DNA of 64,000 nt from JACQHM01 sp964535215 (GTDB lineage: Bacteria; Methylomirabilota; Methylomirabilia; Methylomirabilales; JACQHM01). Positions 49,763-58,112 of this stretch are shown here, in pieces. Position 1 is the stretch's first letter. Each line of letters begins with the position of its first letter. The notes below the pieces were generated by a model. It was not told where the DNA came from. It saw only the letters and a program-made list of their open reading frames with translations, and did not search any database. A program made the position numbers and the translations under genes. Where the stretch lies: positions 1-64,000 of the forward strand of contig CAZHST010000012.1 in NCBI GenBank assembly GCA_964535215.1. The letters are read 5' to 3'.

Positions 49763-51646
49763 TCAAAACCGGGCCTTCAGGCCGATCAGGAAGTTCAAGC
49801 CCAGGGCGGGGAAGCCAAAGACCTCCTGGTAATCCTCGTCCAGGAGGTTTTCGATCCGGCCAAAGAGCTGGAGGTTCTCCAGCGGTTTGAGGTTGCTGAG
49901 GAGGTCGTAGGAGGCCGCCAGATCGACCCGGGTGTAACCCTCGTTCCGACCGACCAGGGTACTTTCAAACTGGCTGCTGACGACATGGACGATCAGGCTG
50001 GTGGTCAAGCGCTCGATCGGGCGGTACGTGGCCGAGATGTTCCAGCGGTTCCTGGCGAAGCGCCGGAGCTCCTGGTTGGTGATTCGATCCTTGGGTTCCA
50101 GATAGGTATAGTTGGCGGCGATGGAAAGCGTTCGAACCGGCTCCAGGGCCACTTCCATCTCCACCCCTTCGGTCCTCGCTCGCCCGACGTTCTCAGGAGC
50201 GAAGATGCCGGGGCTGACCTCAATCGTCTGGATGAGGTTCTTGAAGTCGTTCCGGAAATAGGTCACCCCAAAGCGGAGCCGTTCCTGGAAGAGCCGCTGC
50301 TCAAACCCGACATCCCAGCTCTTGCTCTCCTCGGGTTGAAGGTTGGGATTGCCGAAGCCAGGGAAGAAAAGCTCGTTTAAGGTGGGGGCCCTGAACCCCT
50401 CCCCGTAGCTCGCCCGAAACTTGGTCCCCGTTGCTTGGAGAAGGTAAGCCGCGGCGACCCGGGGGGTCACCTCGGTGCCGAAGGTGCTGTGGTCGTCCAC
50501 GCGAACGCCGGCGGTGAGGAAAAGGCGCTGGAAGAGCCTGAGCTGGTTCTGGGCAAAGAAGGATCGCAAGGTCACGGAGCGATCGAAGACGTCGAAGAAA
50601 CCGAAGAAGAAGTTCTCGCTCGTCCCCTTCTCCTTCCGCCACTCGAAGCCCACCGTGAGGGTATCGAGATCTTTGTAGTGGAAGTTGTTCTGCCACTCGA
50701 CCTCCTTCCGGTTGATGTCGATCTGGGAGACGTCAGGCGGGTCTTTGAAGGTGAGGTCGGAATCCACGGTGGAGAGCCTCAAGCGGTAGTCCCACCAGGG
50801 GAAAACGGCATGTTCCCACTGGGTGGTCAGAAGGAGGAAGTCGTCTTCCTGGGACCGATCCTTCTCGGGATCGAAGTCCGGGAAGATGGTGTCGAAGGGG
50901 ATGCCCTTCTCGGCGTTCATGTACCGGGCGATGAAGGAGAGCCTCGCGTTGTCCAGGACCTGATACCCCACCCTTCCGGAAAAGGTCGTGTTGTTGTACT
51001 GGTCGTTGTCGAACTGGCCGTTGGTATCGGTCCTGGAGAAGGCCAAGGCGTAATCAGCCTTGCCCACCGTCCCGTCCAAGGAAGCCCGCTCCCGGAAGGT
51101 CTCGAAGTTCCCCCCCTCGAAGGAGACGGAGAACTTCGGTTTCCCCGTTCCCTTTTTGGTGATGATGTTGATGACCCCCCCGATGGCATCGGCACCGTAG
51201 AGGGTGCTCTGGGGACCCCGGACCACCTCGATCCGCTCGATGTTGTCCACGGTCAGATCGCCGAAGTCGAAATCCCCTGTTGTGGGGCTCTTCACCCTTA
51301 CCCCGTCAATTAAGACCTGGATCTGGGTCGGGTTCGCCCCCCTGATCCTGACCGTCGTGAGCTTCCCCAGGCTTCCCGAGCGTTGCACGTCAACGCCGGG
51401 GATGCTCCTTAAGATCTCCTCGACGGTCCTGTACTGCCTGGTCTGGATCTCCTCCTCCGAGACGACGGTCACGGTGCTCGGGACCTGCTCCAGGGGCTCC
51501 TCCAATCTGGTCGCCGTGACCACAACCGGCTCGATCCGCTTGACTTCCTGGCCGAGGGTCGGCAGGGCAGAAAGCAAGATCACCGTCCCTATGGTGACAA
51601 GGCCGATGCCTGAAAAGAACCTCTGACTTCCGGTATTCCGGATCAT
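49763..51646 (-). CDS. btuB: TonB-dependent cobalamin receptor, BtuB-like
   Basis: A 627-residue outer-membrane receptor. Signal peptide near SGIGLVTIGTVILLSALPTL; TonB box region VKRIEPVVVTATRLEEPL; plug domain with TVVSEEEIQTRQYRTVEEIL, GANPTQIQVLIDGVRV, VVRGPQSTLYGADAIGGVIN. The 22-strand barrel follows and ends in a terminal Phe (LNFLIGLKARF). The cobalamin riboswitch directly upstream supports corrinoid specificity; the size fits BtuB. AGGGAGGTG precedes the ATG at 51646. Upstream in-frame codons are riboswitch sequence, not gene. Confidence 0.93.
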   Translation of the reverse strand: MIRNTGSQRFFSGIGLVTIGTVILLSALPTLGQEVKRIEPVVVTATRLEEPLEQVPSTVTVVSEEEIQTRQYRTVEEILRSIPGVDVQRSGSLGKLTTVRIRGANPTQIQVLIDGVRVKSPTTGDFDFGDLTVDNIERIEVVRGPQSTLYGADAIGGVINIITKKGTGKPKFSVSFEGGNFETFRERASLDGTVGKADYALAFSRTDTNGQFDNDQYNNTTFSGRVGYQVLDNARLSFIARYMNAEKGIPFDTIFPDFDPEKDRSQEDDFLLLTTQWEHAVFPWWDYRLRLSTVDSDLTFKDPPDVSQIDINRKEVEWQNNFHYKDLDTLTVGFEWRKEKGTSENFFFGFFDVFDRSVTLRSFFAQNQLRLFQRLFLTAGVRVDDHSTFGTEVTPRVAAAYLLQATGTKFRASYGEGFRAPTLNELFFPGFGNPNLQPEESKSWDVGFEQRLFQERLRFGVTYFRNDFKNLIQTIEVSPGIFAPENVGRARTEGVEMEVALEPVRTLSIAANYTYLEPKDRITNQELRRFARNRWNISATYRPIERLTTSLIVHVVSSQFESTLVGRNEGYTRVDLAASYDLLSNLKPLENLQLFGRIENLLDEDYQEVFGFPALGLNFLIGLKARF

Positions 51647-51687
51647 GGTACACCTCCCTTTCCGCGAAAGTGGTGCCCCAGGCCCCC

Positions 51688-51885
51688 GGATAGGTCTCCT
51701 GACTTGTGGATCATCGCTTAACCGCGCCTTCCCATCCTTCGACCGACAGAGGACAGTGGCACGATGCGGTCTCGCTACCCTATCTCCGGAGGAGATAGGG
51801 TTGGGCTCTCTGCCCATCCCCACTTACAGTGGCGGGACCGTGCTGGACTCACCCCATTCGGGATACACCAGCTTCCCTAACATCC
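51688..51885 (-). ncRNA. Cobalamin riboswitch upstream of btuB
   Basis: On the minus strand: TTAGGGAAGCTGGTG (near 51880), GTCCAGCACGGTCCCGCC with CACTGTAAG, a long hairpin (CCCTATCTCC...GGAGATAGGG), GATGGGAAGGCGC, and the closing GTCAGGAGACCTATCC. These are the conserved cores of the AdoCbl riboswitch, including the B12-box part. It begins 13 nt after the btuD stop, so it may be part of the btuFCD transcript. No T-run terminator follows; translational control of btuB is likely. Vitamin B12 would switch off btuB and the cob genes behind it. Confidence 0.93.
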
Positions 51886-51897
51886 GGGGGCTCTCCT

Positions 51898-52674
51898 TCA
51901 AGACCAGTCGGCCCAGATCAGGGGCCGTCCTGTTGGCCCTCTCTCAATCAGGACCCGACAGCCGTACACCTCCTCGAGCGTTTTCTCCTCCAGGACCTCC
52001 TCGGGCGGCCCGGTCCTGTAGACCTCCCCATCCTTCAAGAGGAGGAGGCGATCGGCCAAGGTGGCCGCCACGTTCAGGTCATGGGAGACAAGGACGATGG
52101 TCGTTCTCCGTTTCCGGTTCAGCGTCTTCAGGAAGTTCAGGATTGCAGCTTGATGGTGCAGGTCTAAGTGGACGGTCGGCTCGTCCAGGAGGAGCACCTT
52201 TGGGCGCTGGGCCAGGGCCCGGGCGATGGTGGCCCGCTGACGCTCCCCGCCGGAGAGCTGGTCCAGGAACTTGTCTGCCAGGTGGAGGACGCCGGTGGCC
52301 ATCATGGCCTCCTCGGCAACGGCCAGATCTTCATGGGTTTCGAAGAAGAAGCGCCGGGCATGGGGGTAACGTCCCATGAGGACCATCTCCCTTACGGTGA
52401 AGGGAAAGACGGGCTGGACCTCCTGGGGGACACAGGCGACGATCCTGGCCACCTCGAGCCGGCTGAGCTGCCCCATCTCCTGCCCAAGCAGCCTGATGCT
52501 CCCCCGGGAGGGGGCCAGGACTTTGGAGAGGACCCGGAGGAGGGTGGTCTTGCCCGTGCTGTTCGGTCCGGCGATGCCAAGGATCTCCCCCTCGGCGATC
52601 TCGAGGCTTACCCCTTTTAAGACGGGGGCACCGCCATAAGAAGCCCACACGTCGTCAAGTTCGAAGATGGTCAT
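51898..52674 (-). CDS. btuD: Corrinoid ABC transporter ATP-binding protein
   Basis: A 258-residue ABC ATPase. Walker A GIAGPNSTGKTTLLRVLSK, Q-loop CVPQEVQPVF, signature LSGGERQRATIARALAQ, Walker B VLLLDEPTVHLDLHHQ, H-loop VLVSHDLNVAATLADR. It belongs to the FepC/BtuD class that serves metal-chelate importers. Its start abuts the btuC stop. Confidence 0.94.
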   Translation of the reverse strand: MTIFELDDVWASYGGAPVLKGVSLEIAEGEILGIAGPNSTGKTTLLRVLSKVLAPSRGSIRLLGQEMGQLSRLEVARIVACVPQEVQPVFPFTVREMVLMGRYPHARRFFFETHEDLAVAEEAMMATGVLHLADKFLDQLSGGERQRATIARALAQRPKVLLLDEPTVHLDLHHQAAILNFLKTLNRKRRTTIVLVSHDLNVAATLADRLLLLKDGEVYRTGPPEEVLEEKTLEEVYGCRVLIERGPTGRPLIWADWS

Positions 52675-53708
52675 CAGAGGGCACTCCGGTAGCGTCTCCT
52701 TAACAGGTAGATGAAGAAGGGGGCACCGCAGAAGGACGTGATCACCCCCACCGGGATCTCGGCAGGGGAGGCAATGGTTCTGGCAAGGGTATCAGCGGCC
52801 ACCAGGAAGCTTGCCCCCGAAAGGGCCGCCGTGGGGATGAGCACCCGGTGGTCCGGGCCGAAGAGCATCCTGGCCATGTGGGGGACGATCAGGCCGACGA
52901 AGGCAATGGATCCGCAGAAGGCGACCACAACCCCGGTAAGAAAGGAGGCCTCGAGAAAGATGGCCCGTTTCATCCGCTCGCTTTCTACCCCGAGCTGCAT
53001 GGCCGCCTCCTCGCCCAAGGTGAACAGGTTCAGGCTCTTGGCCTGTCCATACACGGAACCGATCCCGAGCAGGAGGGCGAGGAGGAAGAAGAGGAGGGGG
53101 CCGAAGCCGATCGGGCCCAGGTCCCCCATCAGCCAGTGGAAGATCCCTGGGAGCTCGGCGGGGCTCAGGAGAGCGATCAACAGGGTGATCCCTGAGGAGA
53201 AGAAGAGGCTGACGATCACGCCGGATAAGAGGAGGGTCTGGACGGGAAGCTTCCCGTTGACCTTCGCCACCTGGTAAACGACCGCCGCTGCCAGAAGGGC
53301 CCCGAGGAAGCCAAAGAGGGAGGAGCCGATATATCCCGGGAGGCTCTTTGCCAGGCCGAGGACCTGGGCAGCGACGACGCCGAAGGCTGCACCACTGGAG
53401 ACGCCCAGGACAAAGGGATCGGCCAGGGGGTTCCTGGTCAAGGCCTGGAAGGCGGCCCCGGCCACGGCCAAGCCTGAACCGGCCAGGGCAGCCTGGAGGA
53501 CCCGGGGAAGCCGGAGGGCGAAGAGGACAACCTCCGCCGGCTCCTCAAGGACCTTGGAGGGTGAAAGAAACCTCCTCCCGATCGCCTGCAGGATCTCCTC
53601 CGGGGGAAACTCTACCGTCCCGAGAAAGAGGGAGGTGACTCCCACAGCGAAGAGGACTCCGAGAAGGCCAAGGGTTGTCCCAACGGTCTTTTTCAGGGTG
53701 GTCATCAT
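52674..53708 (-). CDS. btuC: Corrinoid ABC transporter permease
   Basis: A 344-residue FecCD family permease with about 10 membrane helices. Motifs: LRLPRVLQAALAGSGLAVAG, FQALTRNPLADPFVLGVSSG, AFCGSIAFVGLIVPHMARML, EIPVGVITSFCGAPFFIYLL. Overlaps btuF by 4 nt and touches btuD. With them it moves corrinoids across the inner membrane. Confidence 0.94.
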   Translation of the reverse strand: MMTTLKKTVGTTLGLLGVLFAVGVTSLFLGTVEFPPEEILQAIGRRFLSPSKVLEEPAEVVLFALRLPRVLQAALAGSGLAVAGAAFQALTRNPLADPFVLGVSSGAAFGVVAAQVLGLAKSLPGYIGSSLFGFLGALLAAAVVYQVAKVNGKLPVQTLLLSGVIVSLFFSSGITLLIALLSPAELPGIFHWLMGDLGPIGFGPLLFFLLALLLGIGSVYGQAKSLNLFTLGEEAAMQLGVESERMKRAIFLEASFLTGVVVAFCGSIAFVGLIVPHMARMLFGPDHRVLIPTAALSGASFLVAADTLARTIASPAEIPVGVITSFCGAPFFIYLLRRRYRSAL

Positions 53709-54598
53709 CCTCCCCCCGGATGGAGGATCCTTGCCAAGGCCTCCAGGCCATCCACGATCCTGGGGCCCGGACGGTTCAGGAGATCCCCGTCAATGGTGTA
53801 GAGCCGGCCGGCCTTGACCGCCGGGAGGGTGGGGAGATCCCTCCACCGGCGAAGGAGGGTCTGGTCGTCCTGCCCATGCCCCTTTGAGACAATGATCACC
53901 TCCGGCGCTCGGGCCACCACCTCCTCCAGGCTGAAGAGGGGGTAAGGGGTTAAGGCCCCCGTTGAGATGCTCTCCCCTCCCGCCCACCGGATGAGGTCAT
54001 CCAGGAAAGTCCCTTTCCCCGGCACGATCAGAGGGTCAGACCAAAGGACGTACAGGACCCGGGGGCGTTTCAAGCCCGCAACCCGCCGCGTCACCTGTTC
54101 CACCCGCTCCCGGAGCCTCTGGACCAGGACCCTTGCCACCTCTCTCCTTCCTGTGGCCCGCCCGACCTGTTCGATGGAGGAGAAGACCCCCTGGAGGTCT
54201 TCGGGGTTCACCACAAAAACCGGGATCCCTAGCCTCTCCAGGCGGGCCACCGTCTCCGGCCTGTTCCCGGCGACGGTGGCCAGAACCAGATCGGGGCGGA
54301 GGAATGAGATGGCCTCCAGGCTGGGGTTCACCATCCCCCCGACCTTCGTCTTCTGCTTCGCTTCAGGGGGATAGTCGCAGAAGTCCGTGACCCCGACGAC
54401 TTTGTCCCCCAGGCCGAGGGCAAAGAGGATCTCGGTGGTGTTGGGGGCCAATGAGACGATCCGCTTTGGAGCAGCCGGGACCTTCACACGCCGGCCCACC
54501 CCGTCTGTGACCTCCCACGCTTTCTGGTCGGCCCATCCCTGATGGGCCGCCGCCAAGAGCAAAAGAATGCTCAAGAGCCGTACCAGCATAATCATCAT
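53705..54598 (-). CDS. btuF: Corrinoid-binding periplasmic protein
   Basis: A 297-residue class III (PF01497) binding protein. Signal peptide LLSILLLLAAAHQGWAD; then DGVGRRVKVPAAPKRIVSLA, FLRPDLVLATVAGNRPETVA, and a C-terminal NRPGPRIVDGLEALARILHP. No lipobox, so soluble in the periplasm. Several starts are possible: the ATGs at 54598, 54595 and 54589 follow directly on the T-run of the terminator hairpin; a TTG at 54601 is also in frame. First gene of btuFCD under a cobalamin riboswitch. Confidence 0.9.
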   Translation of the reverse strand: MMIMLVRLLSILLLLAAAHQGWADQKAWEVTDGVGRRVKVPAAPKRIVSLAPNTTEILFALGLGDKVVGVTDFCDYPPEAKQKTKVGGMVNPSLEAISFLRPDLVLATVAGNRPETVARLERLGIPVFVVNPEDLQGVFSSIEQVGRATGRREVARVLVQRLRERVEQVTRRVAGLKRPRVLYVLWSDPLIVPGKGTFLDDLIRWAGGESISTGALTPYPLFSLEEVVARAPEVIIVSKGHGQDDQTLLRRWRDLPTLPAVKAGRLYTIDGDLLNRPGPRIVDGLEALARILHPGGG

Positions 54599-54599
54599 C

Positions 54600-54632
54600 A
54601 AAAAAAACCCCCAGCCTCCTCAGGCTGGGGGT
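54600..54632 (-). terminator. Riboswitch expression-platform terminator before btuF
   Basis: On the minus strand ACCCCCAGCCT (54632-54622) and AGGCTGGGGGT (54617-54607) form an 11-bp perfect stem with a 4-nt loop and a run of T ending at the btuF start codon. Ligand-bound riboswitch would favour this terminator. Since the stem covers the only ribosome-site-like sequences, it could block translation as well. Confidence 0.9.
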
Positions 54633-54691
54633 CGAGACCGTTTCCGGGCTCCCTCCTTGCCCTCGAAGGAGAAAAGCACCACCATCGTCTG

Positions 54692-54885
54692 GGCAGGTCT
54701 CCTGGCTCTCGGATCATCACCCTCCTGCGCCTTCCGTAAGAACAGCGATCAGTCATTAGTCCTTAGTGATTCCAATCACTAGTCACTAATCACCAATCAC
54801 TGGTTTTACGTGGCATGGTGCAGGAAGGCTCCCCGATCACAGTGGCGGGGCCGCGACGGATTTCCACCGTCTTCCCTATTCTGCC
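54692..54885 (-). ncRNA. Cobalamin riboswitch upstream of btuFCD
   Basis: On the minus strand: GCAGAATAGGGAAGACGGTG, GTCGCGGCCCCGCCACTGTG, GGGGAGCCTTCCTGC, a long peripheral arm, GGAAGGCGCAGGAGGG and GAGAGCCAGGAGACCTGCCC. The AdoCbl core is complete. The peripheral arm (54745-54801) consists of wordy repeats. It is followed by a perfect intrinsic terminator before btuF, so control is probably by transcription termination. Confidence 0.94.
54745..54801. repeat. Wordy repeat tract in the riboswitch peripheral arm
   Basis: Variants of TTAGTGATT, AATCACTA, GTCACTAATC and CCAATCACT follow one another. TAGTGATT (54764-54771) and AATCACTA (54774-54781) form a perfect 8-bp hairpin. Much more AT-rich than the surrounding riboswitch core. 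Confidence 0.65.
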
Positions 54886-54992
54886 CTCGTTACCAAAGGC
54901 CACCCAGGCGATCCTTCCTCAAAAAAATCTATAGGTCCTCTTCGCTAATCCCTTCTAGGATTCCCCTCCCTGTCACGAAACGGGATGTTGAC

Positions 54993-55021
54993 TACCTATC
55001 ATACCCTTTCTAATCTGTCAA
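54993..55021 (-). promoter_or_regulatory. Candidate promoter of the riboswitch-btuFCD unit
   Basis: On the minus strand TTGACA (55021-55016), 17-bp spacer, TAGGTA (54998-54993). A better -10 (TATGAT) is too close to this -35 box. Roughly 105 nt precede the riboswitch. Apart from this promoter I see nothing in 54886-55046. Confidence 0.35.
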
Positions 55022-55046
55022 CAGGAAGTTTACCCTGCTTTTTTGG

Positions 55047-55075
55047 TTGACTTTTGGGGCTTCCTCTGCTGTAAT
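55047..55075 (+). promoter_or_regulatory. Promoter of the lacI-type regulator / lipA-pdh operon
   Basis: TTGACT (55047-55052), 17-bp spacer, TGTAAT (55070-55075, five of six). The -10 box overlaps the first unit of a direct repeat. Confidence 0.65.
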
Positions 55076-55092
55076 CGTTTGCGTAATCGTTT
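55071..55092 (+). promoter_or_regulatory. Direct-repeat operator candidate
   Basis: GTAATCGTTT occurs at 55071-55080 and again at 55083-55092, a 12-nt period, covering the -10 box and the predicted transcription start of the LacI-family gene. A good candidate for binding by the regulator itself. Confidence 0.5.
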
Positions 55093-55106
55093 AACAAAGG
55101 CTGGGT

Positions 55107-56135
55107 GTGGCCAAGATTTCGGACATTGCGAAACAGGCGGGTGTCTCCACGGCGACTGTCTCCCATGTCCTGAACAACACCCGCTACGTCAGCCCGGAGC
55201 TTCGAGCGCGGGTGGAGCGGGTGGCGCAGGAGCTGGGCTACCGACCGAACCTGGTTGCCCGGAGCTTGAGGCTCAAGCGGACCAGGACGCTGGGCTTCAT
55301 CGTCTCCGACATCCGGAGTCCCTTTTACTCCGAGGTGGCCCGGGCCGTGGAGGAGCAGGCCAGCTCCTTCGGCTACAACGTCATCGTCTGTAACAGCGAC
55401 GAGAACTACACGAGGGAGCTGGCCTCCATCGAGACCCTGATCTCCAAACGGATTGATGGCCTGATCCTCGCCCCAACCCTGGGGGACCATCGCTTCCTCA
55501 AGGAGGTGGCCAAGCTCTGGTTCCCGATCCTCCTGATCAACCGCCGTTTGGACGGGTTAGGCCTCCCGTGCATCTCCACCGATAACCGGGCAGGGGCTTA
55601 CGAGGCCGTCAAGCACCTGATCCAGGCCGGCCACCGGAGGATCGGGGCCATCGGAGGTTTGAGCGCCCTCTCCACCACCACCGATCGTTTGGAGGGCTAT
55701 CGGGCAGCGCTCCAGGAGGCCGGCCTCCCGATCCTGGAGGAGCTGATCTGGCTCGGGAGGCCAACGGTCGAGGAAGGCCAACGGGCCGCGGAGAAGCTCC
55801 TCAGTCTGGAGTCGCCCCCGACCGCCCTTTTTGCCTTCAGCACCATGCTGACCCTTGGGGTTATGGCTACGCTCAAGAGCCGGAACTTAAGGTGCCCGGA
55901 GGATGTGGCCTTTGTAGGGTTCAGCGACACCCTCTGGTGTCCTTTTACCAACCCTCCGTTGACCACGGTGGCCCAGCCGGCCAGGGAGGTGGGTTTAAAA
56001 GCCTGCCAACTGCTCCTGGAGGTCCTTCAGGGAAAGCCTCTGCCCGATGAGACCTACCTGATCCCGCCGACTCTGATCCACCGGAGGTCCTGTGGCTGTC
56101 CTTGGAGAGCCGGGCAGGAGGCAATGGAACCTTAG
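55107..56135 (+). CDS. LacI family transcriptional regulator
   Basis: A 342-residue regulator starting with GTG. The HTH and hinge are AKISDIAKQAGVSTATVSHV and VERVAQELGYRPNLVARSLR. The sugar-binding-type domain follows: TRTLGFIVSDIRSPFYSEVA, SKRIDGLILAPTLG, HRRIGAIGGLSALSTTTDRL, and EDVAFVGFSDTLWC. Effector unknown; a sugar is likely, given the sugar ABC transporter at the end of this gene run. It is first in a co-directional series with lipA, pdh genes and lpd, 9 nt before lipA. Confidence 0.93.
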   Translation: MAKISDIAKQAGVSTATVSHVLNNTRYVSPELRARVERVAQELGYRPNLVARSLRLKRTRTLGFIVSDIRSPFYSEVARAVEEQASSFGYNVIVCNSDENYTRELASIETLISKRIDGLILAPTLGDHRFLKEVAKLWFPILLINRRLDGLGLPCISTDNRAGAYEAVKHLIQAGHRRIGAIGGLSALSTTTDRLEGYRAALQEAGLPILEELIWLGRPTVEEGQRAAEKLLSLESPPTALFAFSTMLTLGVMATLKSRNLRCPEDVAFVGFSDTLWCPFTNPPLTTVAQPAREVGLKACQLLLEVLQGKPLPDETYLIPPTLIHRRSCGCPWRAGQEAMEP

Positions 56136-56144
56136 GGGGAAGGG

Positions 56145-57074
56145 ATGACCATAGAAGCGATGCAAGAAGACCGGTTTCGGATCGAAGCCTCCTCTTTCAG
56201 GAAACCCCCTTGGCTTAAGGTCCGGGCCCCGGGGGGGCCGAATTTCCTGGAGCTGAAGAGGCTGATGCGAGCCTCCAGCCTCCACACCGTTTGCGAGGAG
56301 GCCAAGTGTCCGAACATCGGCGAGTGCTGGGAAGAGCGGACGGCCACCTTCTTGATCCTGGGTGATACCTGCACCCGCCGTTGTAGCTTCTGCGCCATCA
56401 AGCATGGGCTTCCAACGGAGCTGGACTTGAACGAGCCGGAGCGGGTGGCGGAGACGGTCAGGATCTTGGGACTGAAGCATGCGGTGATCACCTCGGTCAA
56501 CCGGGATGATCTGAAGGACGGGGGGGCCTCGATCTTTGCCGAGACCATCCGGAAGATCCGGGAGCGTCTCGCCGGTTGCACCATCGAGGTTTTGATTCCT
56601 GACTTCAAAGGGTCCTACGAGGCCCTTTTGATGGTATTGGAGGCGAGGCCTGACATCCTGAACCACAATGTGGAGACGGTCCCCCGCCTCTACAAGGAGG
56701 TCCGGCCCGGGGCCAGATACGAGCGTTCGTTAGAGCTCCTGGCCCAGGCCAAGCGGTACGACCCCACCCTGCTGACCAAGTCCGGCCTGATCTTAGGCTT
56801 CGGCGAGGAGAAGGAAGAGATCTCCCAGACGATGCAGGATCTTCGAAGCGTCGGCTGCGACATCCTGACCCTTGGTCAGTACCTCCGGCCCACCAGCCTG
56901 GACCGACACCTCCCGGTCATCAGGTACTATACGCCGGAGGAGTTCCAGGAGCTGAAGGCCCTGGGGGAGAGGATGGGGTTTGGCCATGTGGAGGCAGGGC
57001 CGTTGGTGAGGAGTTCCTATCACGCCGGGAGACAGGCCAGGGAGGTCACCCCGCAAAAGTCGCCGCTTCCATAA
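56145..57074 (+). CDS. lipA: Lipoyl synthase
   Basis: A 309-residue radical SAM enzyme. The auxiliary cluster motif is CEEAKCPNIGECW (C-x4-C-x5-C); the radical SAM motif is CTRRCSFCAI (C-x3-C-x2-C); the final conserved RSSYHAGRQA contains the Ser ligand. It inserts two sulfurs into octanoyl groups on E2 subunits. Its placement directly before the E1-E2 genes matches the need to lipoylate E2. AGGGGGAAGGG precedes the ATG. Confidence 0.97.
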   Translation: MTIEAMQEDRFRIEASSFRKPPWLKVRAPGGPNFLELKRLMRASSLHTVCEEAKCPNIGECWEERTATFLILGDTCTRRCSFCAIKHGLPTELDLNEPERVAETVRILGLKHAVITSVNRDDLKDGGASIFAETIRKIRERLAGCTIEVLIPDFKGSYEALLMVLEARPDILNHNVETVPRLYKEVRPGARYERSLELLAQAKRYDPTLLTKSGLILGFGEEKEEISQTMQDLRSVGCDILTLGQYLRPTSLDRHLPVIRYYTPEEFQELKALGERMGFGHVEAGPLVRSSYHAGRQAREVTPQKSPLP

Positions 57075-57084
57075 GGGGGGAACG

Positions 57085-58047
57085 ATGGAGGATCGGAAGC
57101 TGATGCTGGACCTCTTGTCCCAGATGCTGTTAATCAGGCAGTTCGAGGACAAGGCCGCCGAGATGTACGCCCGGGGCAGGATCGCCGGGTTCCTCCACCT
57201 CTACAACGGGGAGGAGGCGATTGCTGTCGGGGCTATGGCCGGTCTCCGGGAGGGGGACCTCCTCGTCACCCATTACCGCGACCATGGCCACGCCATCGCC
57301 AAGGGCTCTGATGTGAGACGGCTGATGGCCGAACTCTTCGGCAAGGTCACCGGGGTCTGCAAGGGGAAGGGCGGTTCCATGCACTTCTTCGACGCCTCGG
57401 TGGGGATGCTGGGGGGCTACGCCATTGTGGCCGGGCATCTCCCCCTGGCCGTTGGGCTTGCATTGGCCGGCGACTACCTCGGGAAGGACCAGGTGGTCCT
57501 CTGCATCTTCGGGGATGGGGCGACGAACAACGGCTACTTCCACGAGGCAATGAACCTGGCCGCCCTCTGGCGGCTGCCCGTGGTCTTCCTCTGCGAGAAT
57601 AACCTGTACGGGATGGGGACGGCCCTGAAGAAGGCCTCGGCCGTCCAGGAGATCTATCGAAAGGCCCAGGCCTACGACATCCCGGGGGAGCGGGTGGATG
57701 GGATGGATGTCCTGGCCGTCCGGGAGGCCGTCGCCAAGGCTGCTGCGCGGGCCCGTGAGGGGTGGGGACCCTCTCTCGTGGAGGCGGTCACCTACCGCTT
57801 CCGGGGCCACTCCATGGCCGATCCTGTCCTCTACCGGACGAAGGCGGAGGAGGAAGCCTGGCGATCGAAGGATCCCATCGTCCTCTTTCGGCAGAAGCTG
57901 GAGGCCGAGGGGCTCTTGACCGCTCAAGAGTTTGAGCGGCTGGAGCGGGAGGTGGAGGAGGTGATCCGGGAGGCGGTCCGCTTTGCCGAGGAAAGCCCCG
58001 AGCCCCCCCTGGAGGCCCTTTACGAGGATATCTACGCCCAGTCCTAA
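57085..58047 (+). CDS. pdhA: Pyruvate dehydrogenase-type E1 component, alpha subunit
   Basis: A 320-residue thiamine diphosphate enzyme subunit. Motifs: MLLIRQFEDKAAEMYARGRI, GFLHLYNGEEAIAVG, YRDHGHAIAKG, GKGGSMHFFD, and the TPP motif GDGATNNGYFHEAMNLAALW with ENNLYGMGTA. The sequence could also serve as acetoin dehydrogenase E1; the neighbours (lipA, E2, lpd, sugar uptake) favour pyruvate dehydrogenase. AAGGGGGG precedes the ATG. Confidence 0.9.
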   Translation: MEDRKLMLDLLSQMLLIRQFEDKAAEMYARGRIAGFLHLYNGEEAIAVGAMAGLREGDLLVTHYRDHGHAIAKGSDVRRLMAELFGKVTGVCKGKGGSMHFFDASVGMLGGYAIVAGHLPLAVGLALAGDYLGKDQVVLCIFGDGATNNGYFHEAMNLAALWRLPVVFLCENNLYGMGTALKKASAVQEIYRKAQAYDIPGERVDGMDVLAVREAVAKAAARAREGWGPSLVEAVTYRFRGHSMADPVLYRTKAEEEAWRSKDPIVLFRQKLEAEGLLTAQEFERLEREVEEVIREAVRFAEESPEPPLEALYEDIYAQS

Positions 58048-58112
58048 AACCTAAGCGGCCGGCCATCAGTGGTCAAGATGGAGGAGCTGAACGCTTCTTT
58101 GGAGGTAGAAGG

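Noticed and set aside
54988..55022. A second plus-strand promoter (TTGACT with a weak TAATCT) before the LacI-family gene
   Set aside because: The -10 box matches poorly; the pair at 55047-55075 is much better.
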